Shown here: in pieces, positions 47,943 through 58,241 of the stretch
How positions within the stretch are numbered: position 1 is the first letter of the stretch
Layout of the letters: each line of letters opens with the position of its first letter
Source of the DNA: Camellia lanceoleosa
Lineage: Eukaryota > Streptophyta > Magnoliopsida > Ericales > Theaceae
Assembly (NCBI GenBank): GCA_025200525.1
Contig: CM045758.1
Location: 57,631,649-57,695,648 of the forward strand
Direction: 5' to 3'
Length of the DNA: 64,000 nucleotides
The notes under the pieces: generated by a model
What the model was told of the DNA's origin: nothing
The model's input: only the letters and a program-made list of their open reading frames with translations
Databases searched by the model: none
Position numbers and translations under genes: made by a program

Positions 47943-48523
47943 TGTGTGAGTGATTTTCCGATCACACTGCCCTCCTTAGTAATTCAGCTGTAGAACATAG
48001 GCAGAATAGATGGCACCCTGCTGTCCTGCACAGAAAGAAGAGGCTCCGGCGGTGGTTCTTCCACCCGGGGGCACTTTGACGATCAAGTCAGTATATCTCT
48101 CAAAGATAATCAAGTATTCAACTCACAAGCTTGAGTATAAAAAACATACCTTAGACCCATGGGGGTGCCTCTCTTTTATAGCCAATACAATCCTAGTCCC
48201 AATAGGAGCCTGGCCCTAATGGACTCAGGATTACTGCTAATCTGGGACTCCCAGTGGGATTAGGATAAGCTCTCTAAGAGTCTTATCTTTTCCCAAACTG
48301 AAGTCTTCTCCCAATCTAGGACTCTTGTCTATATCCAGGTTGAGTTCCCTCTTCATTCGAGGACTCTTGTCCCTTATCCACTTATCTCGGATTCCGATAT
48401 CTTCGGAGATAACCTCGGCCTAGCTGAGATCACCTTGGCATCACGACCAGGACACGTGGCATCTCGGTTGACACGTCGGCGTCACCTTGCCACGTGTTGG
48501 TACTCAGAAAATATATCCCCACA
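47943..48523 (-). repeat. 3' LTR of the 6.5-kb element
   Basis: 581 bp, nearly identical to 53859-54439. Both contain GCCACGTGTTGGTACTCAG and GACACGTGGCATCTCGG, each with a G-box core CACGTG. Confidence 0.95.
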
Positions 48524-48536
48524 ACTGCCCCCTAGG
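48524..48536 (-). promoter_or_regulatory. Polypurine tract of the 6.5-kb element
   Basis: On the minus strand CCTAGGGGGCAGT directly precedes the LTR start TGTGGGGATA. Confidence 0.75.
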
Positions 48537-49437
48537 TTCTATTATCTCGGCATTCTGAGGTAATGGAACCTACACTGTTCGTTCATCTGTGCCCCTCTGT
48601 CCGAGATCAAACTCGCCGACCTCAAAGTTTCCTGGACTTTTCTGTCCACTTCTGTCAAGTATCAAGCTTCATGCTTTCCGAGCTATTCGAGATCATACCT
48701 TCTAGCTGAGGTTTCTGGTTTCATTAATTTCATAAACTCAAAGAGCTTTGCATCCGTTCTATTCACATTTTCTGGTGAGTTCCCGATTTCCAGTCATCTA
48801 TTTGACTCTGGCGATTTTCATATCGGCGTTCACTTCACTTGGTAGGTTCATAAACTCTTTACTTGCTATTAAGCTCAATCTTTCATCACTCTTATGAATC
48901 CGTTTATTTGCCCTATGTTGCCTTCTATTTTCGTCTGTTTTCAAGTTTTGAATTGTTTGAATGCCTGGCATTGTTCTTGTCATATCCGCTTTCTGTTGCT
49001 AGCATCATGTTTGGGCCATTGCTTTCTTGTTCTTCACATACTCACTTAGTGCCTGGGCACTTAGCTTTTATCTTTGAACTTTGTCGTCTTCTTGACTCTG
49101 ATTTTTCTCTTTTTTCATTCAATCCTCTGGCTTTTTTCCTTTCTAGCTCTTTTGCTTAAATTCGTCGTTGTTCCAAGTTTTCAAGCTCTGCAATTGTTTT
49201 CGTTCCTCTCATCCGGTGAAGCTTTCGCCGTTCCGTCGTGTCTGCAACCGTTGCCTGACCTTGGTGACCTTCATACCGGCTCCCCTTTTCCTGGTAAGCC
49301 TCTGTTCCTTTCATTCTCAATTCTTCTATGCTCTTTCTAAGAAGTTCTGCTTCATTGTTACCCACCATTACTGTTTTACCCGTTGTTTCCAAATCATCTT
49401 CTTGAATACACACTGTTCACATATCTGTTGATTTCTG
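48537..49437 (-). other. 3' part of the 6.5-kb element, noncoding or unidentified
   Basis: Pyrimidine-rich on the plus strand, with several short frames on both strands (minus 49156-49413, plus 49074-49340) and no recognised family. A donor-like CCTGGTAAGC at 49289-49298 suggests that a piece of a host gene could be captured here; this is speculation. Confidence 0.35.
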
Positions 49438-50133
49438 CTACTGTTCTTGGCTTGACACACCTATGCAATCTTTTTGTCTTGCACACTTGCACTGTTTTAC
49501 CACTTTCTTGCTATTGTTCTTGAGTCTCAGATTTACGTGTCTTTTTCGTGGGTTTTTGCTTCCAATCCTGCCCTCAAAACTTCGAGCTGCCAACCGTCGA
49601 GAGGACCTTTCATCAAACTCTTTAGGAGATTCATGCTGAGCTTGTGGTGATAAAATTTCGAGAAGTTCTTTCCAAGCTCTTTCCGGGGTGAGACGCAACC
49701 CGCCGATCTTAGAGTAGTTTGCTTCCTTTTTGAAATTGATGCCGAGGTAATGGTAGAGAAGCTCCTCCAACTGACTGTCGAGGCTGAACCATCGTCGTTC
49801 GTCGAAGCAGATCAGTCCGACGTTCTTGCTTTCAGTCCTTAGTTCTTTAAGGTCTTCATTCTTTGTACTTTTGTCTTTTTTGCATATGTAATTTTTTTGC
49901 CTCTGAAAAATGTCTGTTGTTGGCCGATGCGTCATTGCTTTGTATCTGAACAAGAAATGTTTGTTTCTTTCCTGAGTGTTGAATGCTTTCTTCTGTTTAC
50001 TGCCTGTATGCTTCCCCATATTTAGAATTTTTTCAACTTTTTTTGAACATATTCTGCAAATCACTTCGGGGTAGTACACCTCGGATAAGCGTCTCTTCGG
50101 AATTATCATCAAGTAGACACCTTGGATCAACAT
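49438..50133 (-). CDS. Unidentified 231-codon ORF inside the 6.5-kb LTR element
   Basis: The frame is open for 231 codons in the element's own orientation, upstream of its 3' LTR. The middle part (about residues 105-190) looks like ordinary protein: VGLICFDERRWFSLDSQLEE, LLYHYLGINFKK, GGLRLTPERAWKELLEIL. The C-terminal part is rich in Lys and Arg (SFEGRIGSKNPRKRHVNLRL). I recognise no family, no gag, protease or polymerase motif, and no signal peptide or membrane segment. It could be a captured host exon, a lineage-specific extra ORF like those reported between pol and the 3' LTR of Tat elements, or a chance frame. The start at 50133 is simply the first ATG. Confidence 0.35.
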   Translation of the reverse strand: MLIQGVYLMIIPKRRLSEVYYPEVICRICSKKVEKILNMGKHTGSKQKKAFNTQERNKHFLFRYKAMTHRPTTDIFQRQKNYICKKDKSTKNEDLKELRTESKNVGLICFDERRWFSLDSQLEELLYHYLGINFKKEANYSKIGGLRLTPERAWKELLEILSPQAQHESPKEFDERSSRRLAARSFEGRIGSKNPRKRHVNLRLKNNSKKVVKQCKCARQKDCIGVSSQEQ

Positions 50134-50163
50134 AACCTCGGTACTTTATTTCTACAAGTGTGT

Positions 50164-50349
50164 TCAGAGGCTTTCAAGTGCTGCTTCCTCATTCTTCTCG
50201 GCTGGCTCCTTGCCGACGTCCTCGAGGACTTGCACGTCCTCGTGTCCGATCTCTGCCTTCTCTGGTTCTCGTATGATTCTATACTTTAGAAAAAATGTAC
50301 ATGTCTTTCCAAAGTATACCTTAACTGTGCAATTTCCTCGGGGTGTCAC
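50164..50349 (-). CDS. Unidentified small ORF upstream of the 231-codon ORF
   Basis: It has 61 codons and the same orientation as the next frame, 30 bp away. It reads GNCTVKVYFGKTCTFFLKY and then an acidic part EKAEIGHEDVQVLEDVGKEP. No family is recognised. It may be an exon or a broken N-terminal part of the neighbouring frame. Confidence 0.25.
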   Translation of the reverse strand: MTPRGNCTVKVYFGKTCTFFLKYRIIREPEKAEIGHEDVQVLEDVGKEPAEKNEEAALESL

Positions 50350-51559
50350 ACGTTGGTTGTACCCATTGATTTATTTCAGCCTCGACTTAACTCTTGAAAA
50401 TATTTTAACAAGTGTTGCTTTAAGACTTCTGTCTTCCATTATCTTCCAAGTCTTGGCAACATGGTTATCTCGGATGACCATATCTCGGATACGTCTTTCA
50501 GTTTATCTCGGCTATACCAAACTTGTAAATTGCTTCAAATTTCAACAAGTGGTAGACTTCACAATCTTCAGTTAACTCATCTTGTAATTTTGCTCAAAAA
50601 TTTCAACAAGTGTTAACATTCCTTGCTCCTTAATTATCATTCATTCCCCCTGCATCTTCTCCCTACCCCCTAATGTGAACATAAGTTGCACTTAGGATCA
50701 CATTAGGGAAGTTGGCTTTGTACCGTAGTCACAGACCTGATGTGATCTTCTTTCGCCGATGTATTAAAACTTCTGGTATTTAATTCGCCCCCTTTAGACC
50801 CTCTTTCTCTTGGCCTCTGCAAACTATCATCACTGTTTCTTGAAGCATTTATTCCTTTCACAATTCTGGTCACCACTTCTGGCGTGCACTTAGTGGTTCT
50901 GTTCTAACCAAAACGACGTTTGACTTCGGCGAATCTTTTGCCGACATTTAACTTTGTGGACTCTTTAACTTGTAAATTCTCTTAGAATTTCAACAAGTGT
51001 TTAAGCCATTCTTCATTCTCGATTTTAACTCTGCTTGTAAACTTTTCTCGGGTTTCAACATCATCTCGGCTTAACTTTGGTTAAGTATCATCTCAGTTTA
51101 ACTTCGGTTAAACATCATCTCGGCTTAACTTCGGTTAAGCATCATCTCAGTTTAACTTTGGTTAAACGTCATCTCGGCTTTTTGACGTTCTTCCTTTTTT
51201 GTCTCTTGTACTCATGTACCTTTTTGCTTTTCAGACAATGTAAGCTCTGCATATGGCCGATGTGCCCCCTTGTTCTTGAATGTCTAATTTAACTTTCCTT
51301 CTCTAAATGCTTGTGCCTTTGTCTTTTCTTGATTGCCTTTGCATGATTCTATACTTAGAATATTTTGCGTGCCTTTCATTCTTTGCCTTCTTTATGCAAT
51401 CTTCTCGCGGTTACTTACCTCGAGTATAATAACTACAAACTTTACTTCGGCAAGATACTGACCTGCAAACTTTTCATATATTTCAACAAGCATAAGACAT
51501 ATACTATTCAATGTTAACTTTTGCAAACTTTTCTCAAGTTTCAACGAGTGTTTAAACAG
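50350..51559 (-). repeat. Scattered early copies of the two palindromic repeats
   Basis: Isolated units of AACTTGTAAATTG ... TTTCAACAAGT appear near 50523, 50580 and 50970, and TTAACTTCGGTTAA-like units at 51068-51180. The sequence between them has no recognised gene. Confidence 0.6.
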
Positions 51560-52545
51560 TAATCTCAGTCTATCCTACTTGTAAATTGCTACAAATTTCA
51601 ACAAGGATTAACATATACAGTAAACTTTTCTCAAGTTATAACAATTGTTAAACAATGATCTACTTAGATTTTACTTCAACCTGTAAATTGCTGCAAATTT
51701 CAACATATGATTTCATGTCGGCTTAACTTCAACTTGTAAATTGCTACAAATTTCAACAAGTGTTAAGCATCTTCTTTGGTTTAACCAACCAGTAGATTGC
51801 TATAAGTCTGTAAGCAATAACATCGGCTTCACTTCGACTTGTAAATTGCTACAAATTTCAACAAGCGAAGAGAAACAATAATCTCAGCTTATCTTTAACT
51901 TGTAAATTGCTACAAATTTCAACAGATGAACAAAATGTCATATATCGGCTCAACTTTACCTTTTTAAATTGCTACAAATTTCAACAAGTAAAAATATTAC
52001 CTCGGCTTAACTTCGGTTAAGCATCATCTCGTTTTAACCAACTTGTAAATTCATACAGAACTTCAACAAGTGTTACTCCATGAACTCGATATATCTTCAT
52101 CTTGTAAATTGCTACAAATTTCAACAAGCGATAGACAAGGAATGATCTCGGCTTACCTCCAACTTGTAAATCGCTACAAATTTCAACAAGTGTTAAGGAC
52201 TGGTTTCAACTCAACAGCTTGTAAATTGCTACAAATTTTAACAAGTGATAAGGAATCTTTGTCAGCTTAACAACTTGTAAATTGCTACAAATTTCAACAA
52301 GTGTTAAGGAATGGTTTCAGCTCAACAACTTATAAATTGCTACAAATTTCAACAAGTGATAAGGAATCTTTGTCAGCTTAACAACTTGTAAATTGCTACA
52401 AATTTCAACAAGTGTTAAGGAATGGTTTCAGCTCAACAACTTGTAAATTGCGACAAATTTCAACAAGTGTTAAGGAATCTTTGTCAGCTTAACAACTTGT
52501 AAATTGCTACAAATTTCAACAAGTGTTAAGGAATCTTTGGTCTTA
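51560..52545 (-). repeat. Tandem array with ACTTGT...ACAAGT hairpin units
   Basis: About twenty units share AACTTGTAAATTGCTACAAA followed by TTTCAACAAGTG. The arms ACTTGT and ACAAGT, and the inner AAATT and AATTT, are inverted repeats, so each unit can form a hairpin of about 30 nt. Between units lie spacers such as TTAAGGAATGGTTTCAGCTC and TAAGGAATCTTTGTCAGCTT, which alternate from 52190 to 52500. Confidence 0.88.
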
Positions 52546-53182
52546 ACTTCGGTTAAGAATCTTCTCGGCCTAACTACGGTTAAGTATCTTCTTGGCTTAA
52601 CTACGGTTAAGCATCTTCTTGGTCTTAACTTCGGGTTAAGAATCTTCTCGGCTTAACTACGGTTAAGCATCTTCTTGGCTTAACTACGGTTAAGCATCTT
52701 CTTGGTCTTAACTTCGGGTGAAGAATCTTCTCGGCTTAACTACGGTTAAGCATCTTCTTGGTCTTAACTACGGTTAAGCATTTTCTTGGTCTTAACTTCG
52801 GGTTAAGAATCTTCTCGGCTTAACTACGGTTAAGCATCTTCTTGGTCTTAACTACGGTTAAGCATCTTCTTGGTCTTAACTTCGGATTAAGAATCTTCTC
52901 GGCTTAACTACGGTTAAGCATCTTCTTGGCTTAACTACGGTTAAGCATCTTCTTAGTCTTAACTTCGGGTTAAGAATCTTCTCTGCTTAACTACAGTTAA
53001 GCATCTTCTTGGTCTTAACTACGGTTAAGCATCTTTTTGGTCTTAACTTTGGGTTAAGAATCTTCTCGGCTTAACTACGGTTAAGCATCTTCTTGGTCTT
53101 AACTACGGTTAAGCATTTTCTTGGTCTTAACTTCGGGTTAAGAATCTTATCGGCTTAACTACGGTTAAGCATCTTCTTGGAT
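52546..53182 (-). repeat. Tandem array with CTTAACTACGGTTAAG hairpin units
   Basis: More than twenty units of CTTAACTACGGTTAAG (6-bp perfect arms around TACG), or the variant CTTAACTTCGGGTTAAG, are separated by CATCTTCTTGG or AATCTTCTCGG. The two variants come in a loose order of one TTCGGG unit followed by two or three TACGG units. Confidence 0.88.
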
Positions 53183-53344
53183 TCAAGCCGGGGTTTTCAA
53201 CCCGGCCAACTTTAGTCTGATCTTCTGTGTTTCCTTTTTATCCTCTGGGATCTTAGATCTGTTCGCTGTGCTCTTCTCTTCTCGGACTTAAGCGCCGAGA
53301 TCTTATCTTCTTAGATCTGCTCACTCGGGTTGAGCTCTTCTTTT

Positions 53345-53520
53345 CCCGGGCCTACTCATCTAGGCCGAGATCATGTCTTCTAGGATCCGGGATCTGGAAT
53401 CCGGAATCTGCTCACTTAGGCTGAGTTCTCGTCTTCTCGGGCCCACTCATCTAGGCCGAGATGATGTCTTCTCGGATCCGGGATCTAGAATCCAGGATCT
53501 GCTCACTTAGGCTGAGCTCT
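53345..53520 (-). repeat. Two-copy 91-bp tandem repeat near the gag start
   Basis: CTCATCTAGGCCGAGATSATG followed by GGATCCGGGATCT and CTGCTCACTTAGGCTGAG occurs twice, offset by 91 bp. Confidence 0.8.
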
Positions 53521-53823
53521 TCTATACTTGAATGTCATCTCCTTGGGAGCACTCATGCCCCCTGTCTTTGCATCCTTTCTGGAAGGGTCTTCGTTCTTCC
53601 GCAGGTATCTATCCTTCCATACCTGGAGGTCATCTTTGTTGTAGTATCCGCTTCGATCTGTTGTCTTTGATGCGTCACCTTCCTGGCCGGCGTCTTTCAC
53701 TCCGTGACTCTAGTCATGAGTTTCTGTGTTGCGGTCGTCCCCTTCAACGTCAAGGTCGATAGGTCTCCTACTCCCATCAGGAGTGTTGTCTTCAATCTGA
53801 TCCTTCTGTCCGTTATTGGCCAT
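53506..53823 (-). pseudogene. Gag-like N-terminal fragment of the 6.5-kb element
   Basis: The first ATG after the PBS (53823) gives MANNGQKDQIEDNTPDG. After an in-frame TAG at 53710-53712 the frame continues KDAGQEGDASKTTDRSGYY and WKDRYLRKNEDPSRKDAK to a TGA. Position and charged composition fit the start of a gypsy gag. The core gag domain and zinc knuckle are absent, so the call rests mostly on place. Confidence 0.45.
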
Positions 53824-53839
53824 CTATTCTTCTTTCTTT

Positions 53840-53855
53840 CCCACAGACGGCGCCA
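53840..53855 (-). promoter_or_regulatory. Primer binding site of the 6.5-kb element
   Basis: On the minus strand TGGCGCCGTCTGTGGG follows the 5' LTR after ATT. TGGCGCCG-type sites are known from plant gypsy elements. The primer tRNA was not determined. Confidence 0.7.
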
Positions 53856-53858
53856 AAT

Positions 53859-54439
53859 TGTGTGAGTGATTTTCCGATCACACTGCCCTCCTTAGTAATT
53901 CAGCTGTAGAACACAGGCAGAATAGATGGCACCCTACTGTCCTGCACAGAAAGAAAAGGCTCCGGCGGTGGTTCTTCCACCCGGGGGCACTCCGACGATC
54001 AAGTCAGTATATCTCTCAAAGATAATCAAGTATTCAACTCACAAGCTTGAGTATAAAAAACATACCTTAGACCCATGGGGGTGCCTCTCTTTTATAGCCA
54101 ATACAATCCTAGTCCCAATAGGAGCCTGGCCCTAATGGACTCAGGATTACTGCTAATCTGGGACTCCCAGTGGGATTAGGATAAACTCTCTAAGAGTCTT
54201 ATCTTTTCCCAAACTGAAGTCTTCTCCCAATCTAGGACTCTTGTCCATATCCAGGTTGAGTTCCCTCTTCATTCTAGGACTCTTGTCCCTTATCCACTTA
54301 TCTCGGATTCCGATATCTTCGGAGATAACCTCGGCCTAGCCGAGATCACCTCGGCATCACGACCAGGACACGTGGCATCTCGGCTGACACGTCGGCGTCA
54401 CCTTGCCACGTGTTGGTACTCAGAAAATATATCCCCACA
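53859..54439 (-). repeat. 5' LTR of the 6.5-kb element
   Basis: 581 bp; differs from 47943-48523 by only a few substitutions (for example CTCCGACG versus CTTTGACG). Confidence 0.95.
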
Positions 54440-54473
54440 CATTCTTTAGGTTCTCCTCTTACTAAACATAGCA

Positions 54474-55196
54474 TTAGTTGTAAACTTCATATCCTCTCTA
54501 TTGAAAACTATTTGTTATTTAGAGGCATAATGTGAACCTTGAGTTACTTATGTTAGTTTTCCTCATGTTTAGTGCATATGACTGCATATGAAAATAGGTG
54601 GTTCTAAAGTTTTATGATAGAAATAGTGGTCGCCTTATACACAATTTCTAAAATTAACAGGAAACTCGTACTCATCACAAGGTTCCCGCTTATAGGATTT
54701 GCCGTTGTGAAAGGTAGCAGGTAGGTTCACCCCTATTTTTATTTTATTTTATTTTTTGTAGAGAGATTGATTCCTGTAAACCATCACAATGTTGTGAACA
54801 GACAACACTTGCCATCACATTAGGTTATGATCTCAAAATATAACAGATTATTCCCCAAGAAGCAACAAATTTCAGTACCATTTTTTCATTCGCGTTTGTC
54901 TTTTTCTTGGAGGCAATTAAATTGTGTTAATAATTTATGTACTAATTACTTTCAAGGAAGTCTAGATTCTACTTGTTTACAGTCAAGATGTACCTTTTGA
55001 ACTTTTGATACTGCCGCAATTCCAAATAAAAAAGAAAAGTTTGTGTTTCATGTCTTCTTAGAAAGCTGTCATTACTAGGACTAGCTTACATGTCATCAAT
55101 AACTCCCTCATGAGTGAAGTTAGAAACACTAACCTACTTCTGTGTTAGTTGATATACTAATTAGTATTTGTGGCAGTACTCTTTCATTTGCTGTAG
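54474..55196. other. Spacer or intron of the Fe-SOD relic
   Basis: No further exon is recognised. A TTTTATTTTATTTTATTTTT run lies near 54738-54757. Confidence 0.4.
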
Positions 55197-57614
55197 AGAA
55201 AATGTCTAAGGAAGCCTCCTCCATATCCCCTGGTAAGCACTTCTTTGCTGGATTGTTGAAAAGTGTAAACAAGCTAAGCTATGTGTGCTTAAATTAGCTA
55301 TATGGCATTTTATGGGCTGTGTTTTGATTCAGATTTCTAAGAGTAGTGGGGATGAGGTTCGGTTCTGCTTGCTTTTAGAGTCACTGGGTTAGACTTCCGT
55401 TTGCTTTGTCAATGTAGTGCCAAAGGCCCTAAAAAAATTAAAGAAAATCAACTTGGTGTATTTGTGACCAAAGGTACCCTGCTTGATTAATGTGAGTGAT
55501 TGAAATAATGTGCCAAGTAGTCTTCAAAAACATGCACAGTGAGTAAGAATACGATCCTCACTTGGTTCGGTGAAGCCATCTTTCCACTCATTGGCTGGCT
55601 GGCTGGCTTCAGGCTCGGCAAAATGTATTTGTCTGTTTTTTTATGTTGACTGTCACAAGGTATTTGTATTTGCATTTAAGAGGGGATAAACTAAATAGTG
55701 TTGGATGGCATATTTGGTTGATCAAGTTCGGCATGGTTGAACTTGGATCGAGTTCAAACCTAGGACCAATTCTTCTTTTCTGGGCATTGTTTAGCATAGC
55801 TTCCCCAACCAAGCCGGTTTTGAGTGCAATTGCACTCTCATGGCATTTTCTTTGCTGAAGTTTGACCAGTCTAACAATGCTACACAGACCTTAATTCCAT
55901 TCAATCATTCTCTGAATATGGTGTGTGATTAACAAAACCTAGTTTATGGGCTGTTTGGGCAACATCAAAAAGAATCAGGTCCGACCCGCTTCTGATAAAT
56001 TGTCTGATTTTATGCTTATTTATTTATTTTTAAATCACCCATCCTTGGTTTTATCAAACAAAGGTGGGTCTAGCATACCTTAAAAATGCATTTACGAAAC
56101 TCTTAGGCTTCGTTTAGTGAGTCTCTCAAAATATAATTCTACTCATTAATTTGAGTGTATTGTTTGTTTGGAGTTTTTAAATTATAATTCTACACCCATT
56201 TTTTAAAACTCAATTCAAAACATAATCATTACTTTTCAAAACTCATAACCAAACACATAATTCAAAATTTTTTCCAAAACTCAATTCAAATTAATATTTT
56301 AATTTTTTAAATATTTTAAATATTTAAATATTTTAAAAATATTTTAATTTTGTTAAGATTTTAAATATTTTAATATTTAAATATGTTACGATTTTTTTTA
56401 ATTTGTTAATTTTTGAATATTTTAATTTCAAAATATTACGATTTTAATTTTTAAAATTTTAAAATATTTTATAAAAATAAATTCAAACTCTGTTTTATAA
56501 AAATATTTTTAAATATTTTAATTTTTTTGTTTTGTATTTGGTTACGATTTGAGTGTAGAGTTGTGAAAATAGTATGGAGTTTCGAGTTATGTATTTGGTT
56601 ATGAGTTTTAAAAATAATTTCTTAATTGAGTTTTGTTTTATGTGTTTGGTTACGATTTGAGTGTAGAGTTGTTTTTAAATTTAAAATATTAACATTTTAA
56701 ATTATTAAATTTTTTTGAATATTTATTTTAATTTTTTACTTATTAAATTTTTTAAATTATTTAAATATTTACGATTTAAATTTTTTGAATATTTATTTTG
56801 AAAAAAAATTATTTCCTTTGTAGTATTTTCAATTAAAAAATTGATTAATGTTATTTTCTGTTAATAATAATTTTTTTTAATTGAATTTTGAAAAGAATTT
56901 GGTTATGAGTGTTGATCAGAATTTTTAATAGTGTGAAAGTAGTATGTTTTGTTATGAATTATAATAATTTGATTTAAGTTTTGAAAACTCTTTCCAAAAC
57001 TCATAACTAAATAAATTTTCTTACTTCACATGTCAAATCAAACTTTCAAAACTTAATTTCACACTCAATTCAAAACTCAATTCAACATTCTATTAAAAAA
57101 TCATAACCAAACAAATTTTCTACACTCAAATCATAATTCCATAACTCACAAACTCAAAATACAACTCATACTCTTAAATCATATTTACAAAACTCTACCA
57201 AATGCAACCTTAAATTTTTTAAAACCAGTTAAGTTGTGGTTCCCAACTGGTTTTCATTCTTTCCAAATAGGATTTTAGCGTAGCTTCTTATGCTCCATAA
57301 ACCAAGTAGAACTTCGTTGGCTAACCTCATATATTTGATGTATAAAGCCTCACAGTAATCAATAAGTACCTGTCCTATATTTCTAAAACATTTGAGCTTT
57401 TTTGGCAACTTAAGAGTGTTTTTTTGTTTAATCTTGAAGTATATTTATTCTTTTATGGATACATGGCAGAATGCTTTGGAACCACATATGAGCCGTGATA
57501 CACTGGAGTACCACTGGGGGAAGCACAGAATTGGATGGAATGACATTAGAAGGCATAATCATTACTATATACAACAAGGGTGACCCCCTTCCTGCCTTCA
57601 ATAATACTGCTCAA
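55197..57614 (+). pseudogene. FSD: Plastid Fe-superoxide dismutase remnant (two exons)
   Basis: Exon 55197-55232, between TTTGCTGTAG and GTAAGC, ends KPPPYPL. Exon 57470-57614, between ACATGGCAG and GTATGA, reads [19 protein letters not shown] and then, after a deletion and frame change at 57526, [13 protein letters not shown] and [15 protein letters not shown]. Joined, they give the Fe-SOD order [37 protein letters not shown]. Fe-SODs remove superoxide in chloroplasts. The deletion removes about 15 codons after HWGKH, including the conserved HRAYV block. Exons with the WNHEFFW block and the iron ligands of the C-terminal half are missing downstream, and no transit-peptide exon was recognised upstream. 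It is therefore dead or a partial copy. Confidence 0.82.
56106..57209. mobile_element. Tourist-like element in the Fe-SOD intron
   Basis: The left end GGCTTCGTTTAGTGAG and the right end read inward, GGTTGCATTTGGTAGAG, are inverted repeats. TTA flanks both sides (56103-56105 and 57210-57212). The 1.1-kb inside is AT-rich with no ORF. Its right end resembles that of the MITE at 35786-36219 (AAAACTCTACCAAA). Confidence 0.75.
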
Positions 57615-58241
57615 GTATGAAACGCATAAATCTATGTTCTCATGTTCTTTTTCAAACTATTTGAGTTCATTACTCTTTTTTGGCTCTTTAGACAGATCTT
57701 TTACCATTAGAATTAGATATTCGTCTAAGTATTCCCATCAAGTTCATTCAATGAAACCCTTCTTATTTGATTACTTGGACATGTTTTGTGGCAATTTTGC
57801 TTATTTTTATGAGATCCTATGCGTGTTCAATAAATTGTATCGCCTTGGTTGTTGGTCTTGATAAATACTCTTTGATAAACCTAATTTTCAATCTCATAGA
57901 TGTAATTTTAACCTTGTATGCTTCTACAAGCATGGAATCATGATTGCAACTAGTGGACATGTGACATCGAGTCATCTTTTTCTCCAAAATTTGTCATATA
58001 TGAATTTTTATTTGACAAATTTTGGAGGACAACATTGGGACTTCTAAAATAACAAATTTTGGAGGAAAAGATGACTCAATGGGACATTGGGATATAAGTA
58101 TGTGAGATCATAAGAATAATTTGGATCATATGAGTAACAAGAAAGATGAAATAATCAAATCTCGCATTGGAAGAAGAAGAAGGAAATTGAAAAGACAAAT
58201 CAAGGTGAATAATTAATATATCTTATGGACAAATTAATTTA
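57615..58241. other. Spacer, no gene seen
   Basis: The expected next Fe-SOD exon is absent. An inverted pair AAATTTGTCATATATG / TTTGACAAATTTTGGAGG lies near 57985-58070. Confidence 0.45.

Larger units (their letters stand above)
47943..54439 (-). mobile_element. Gypsy-type non-autonomous LTR element with palindromic tandem repeats
   Basis: Identical-length LTRs (47943-48523 and 53859-54439, 581 bp each) start TGTGTGAGTG and end TATATCCCCACA. A perfect duplication CATTC flanks them (47938-47942 and 54440-54444). A PBS-like site and a gag-like start next to the right LTR, and a purine tract next to the left one, set minus orientation. The 5.3-kb inside has no reverse transcriptase or integrase; it is filled with tandem repeats and a few unidentified frames. 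The LTRs are nearly identical, suggesting a fairly recent insertion. Confidence 0.93.
47598..54473. mobile_element. Tourist-like MITE split by the 6.5-kb LTR element
   Basis: The left end CACTATGTTTGGTAAGA (47598) and the right end read inward, TGCTATGTTTAGTAAGA (from 54473), form an inverted repeat. It resembles the RAF2-intron MITE. Flanking triplets are TTT and TTA. Taking out the LTR element and one CATTC copy leaves about 375 bp, a normal MITE size. The inner arms are GGAA-rich on the left and CCTTCC-rich on the right. Confidence 0.65.
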
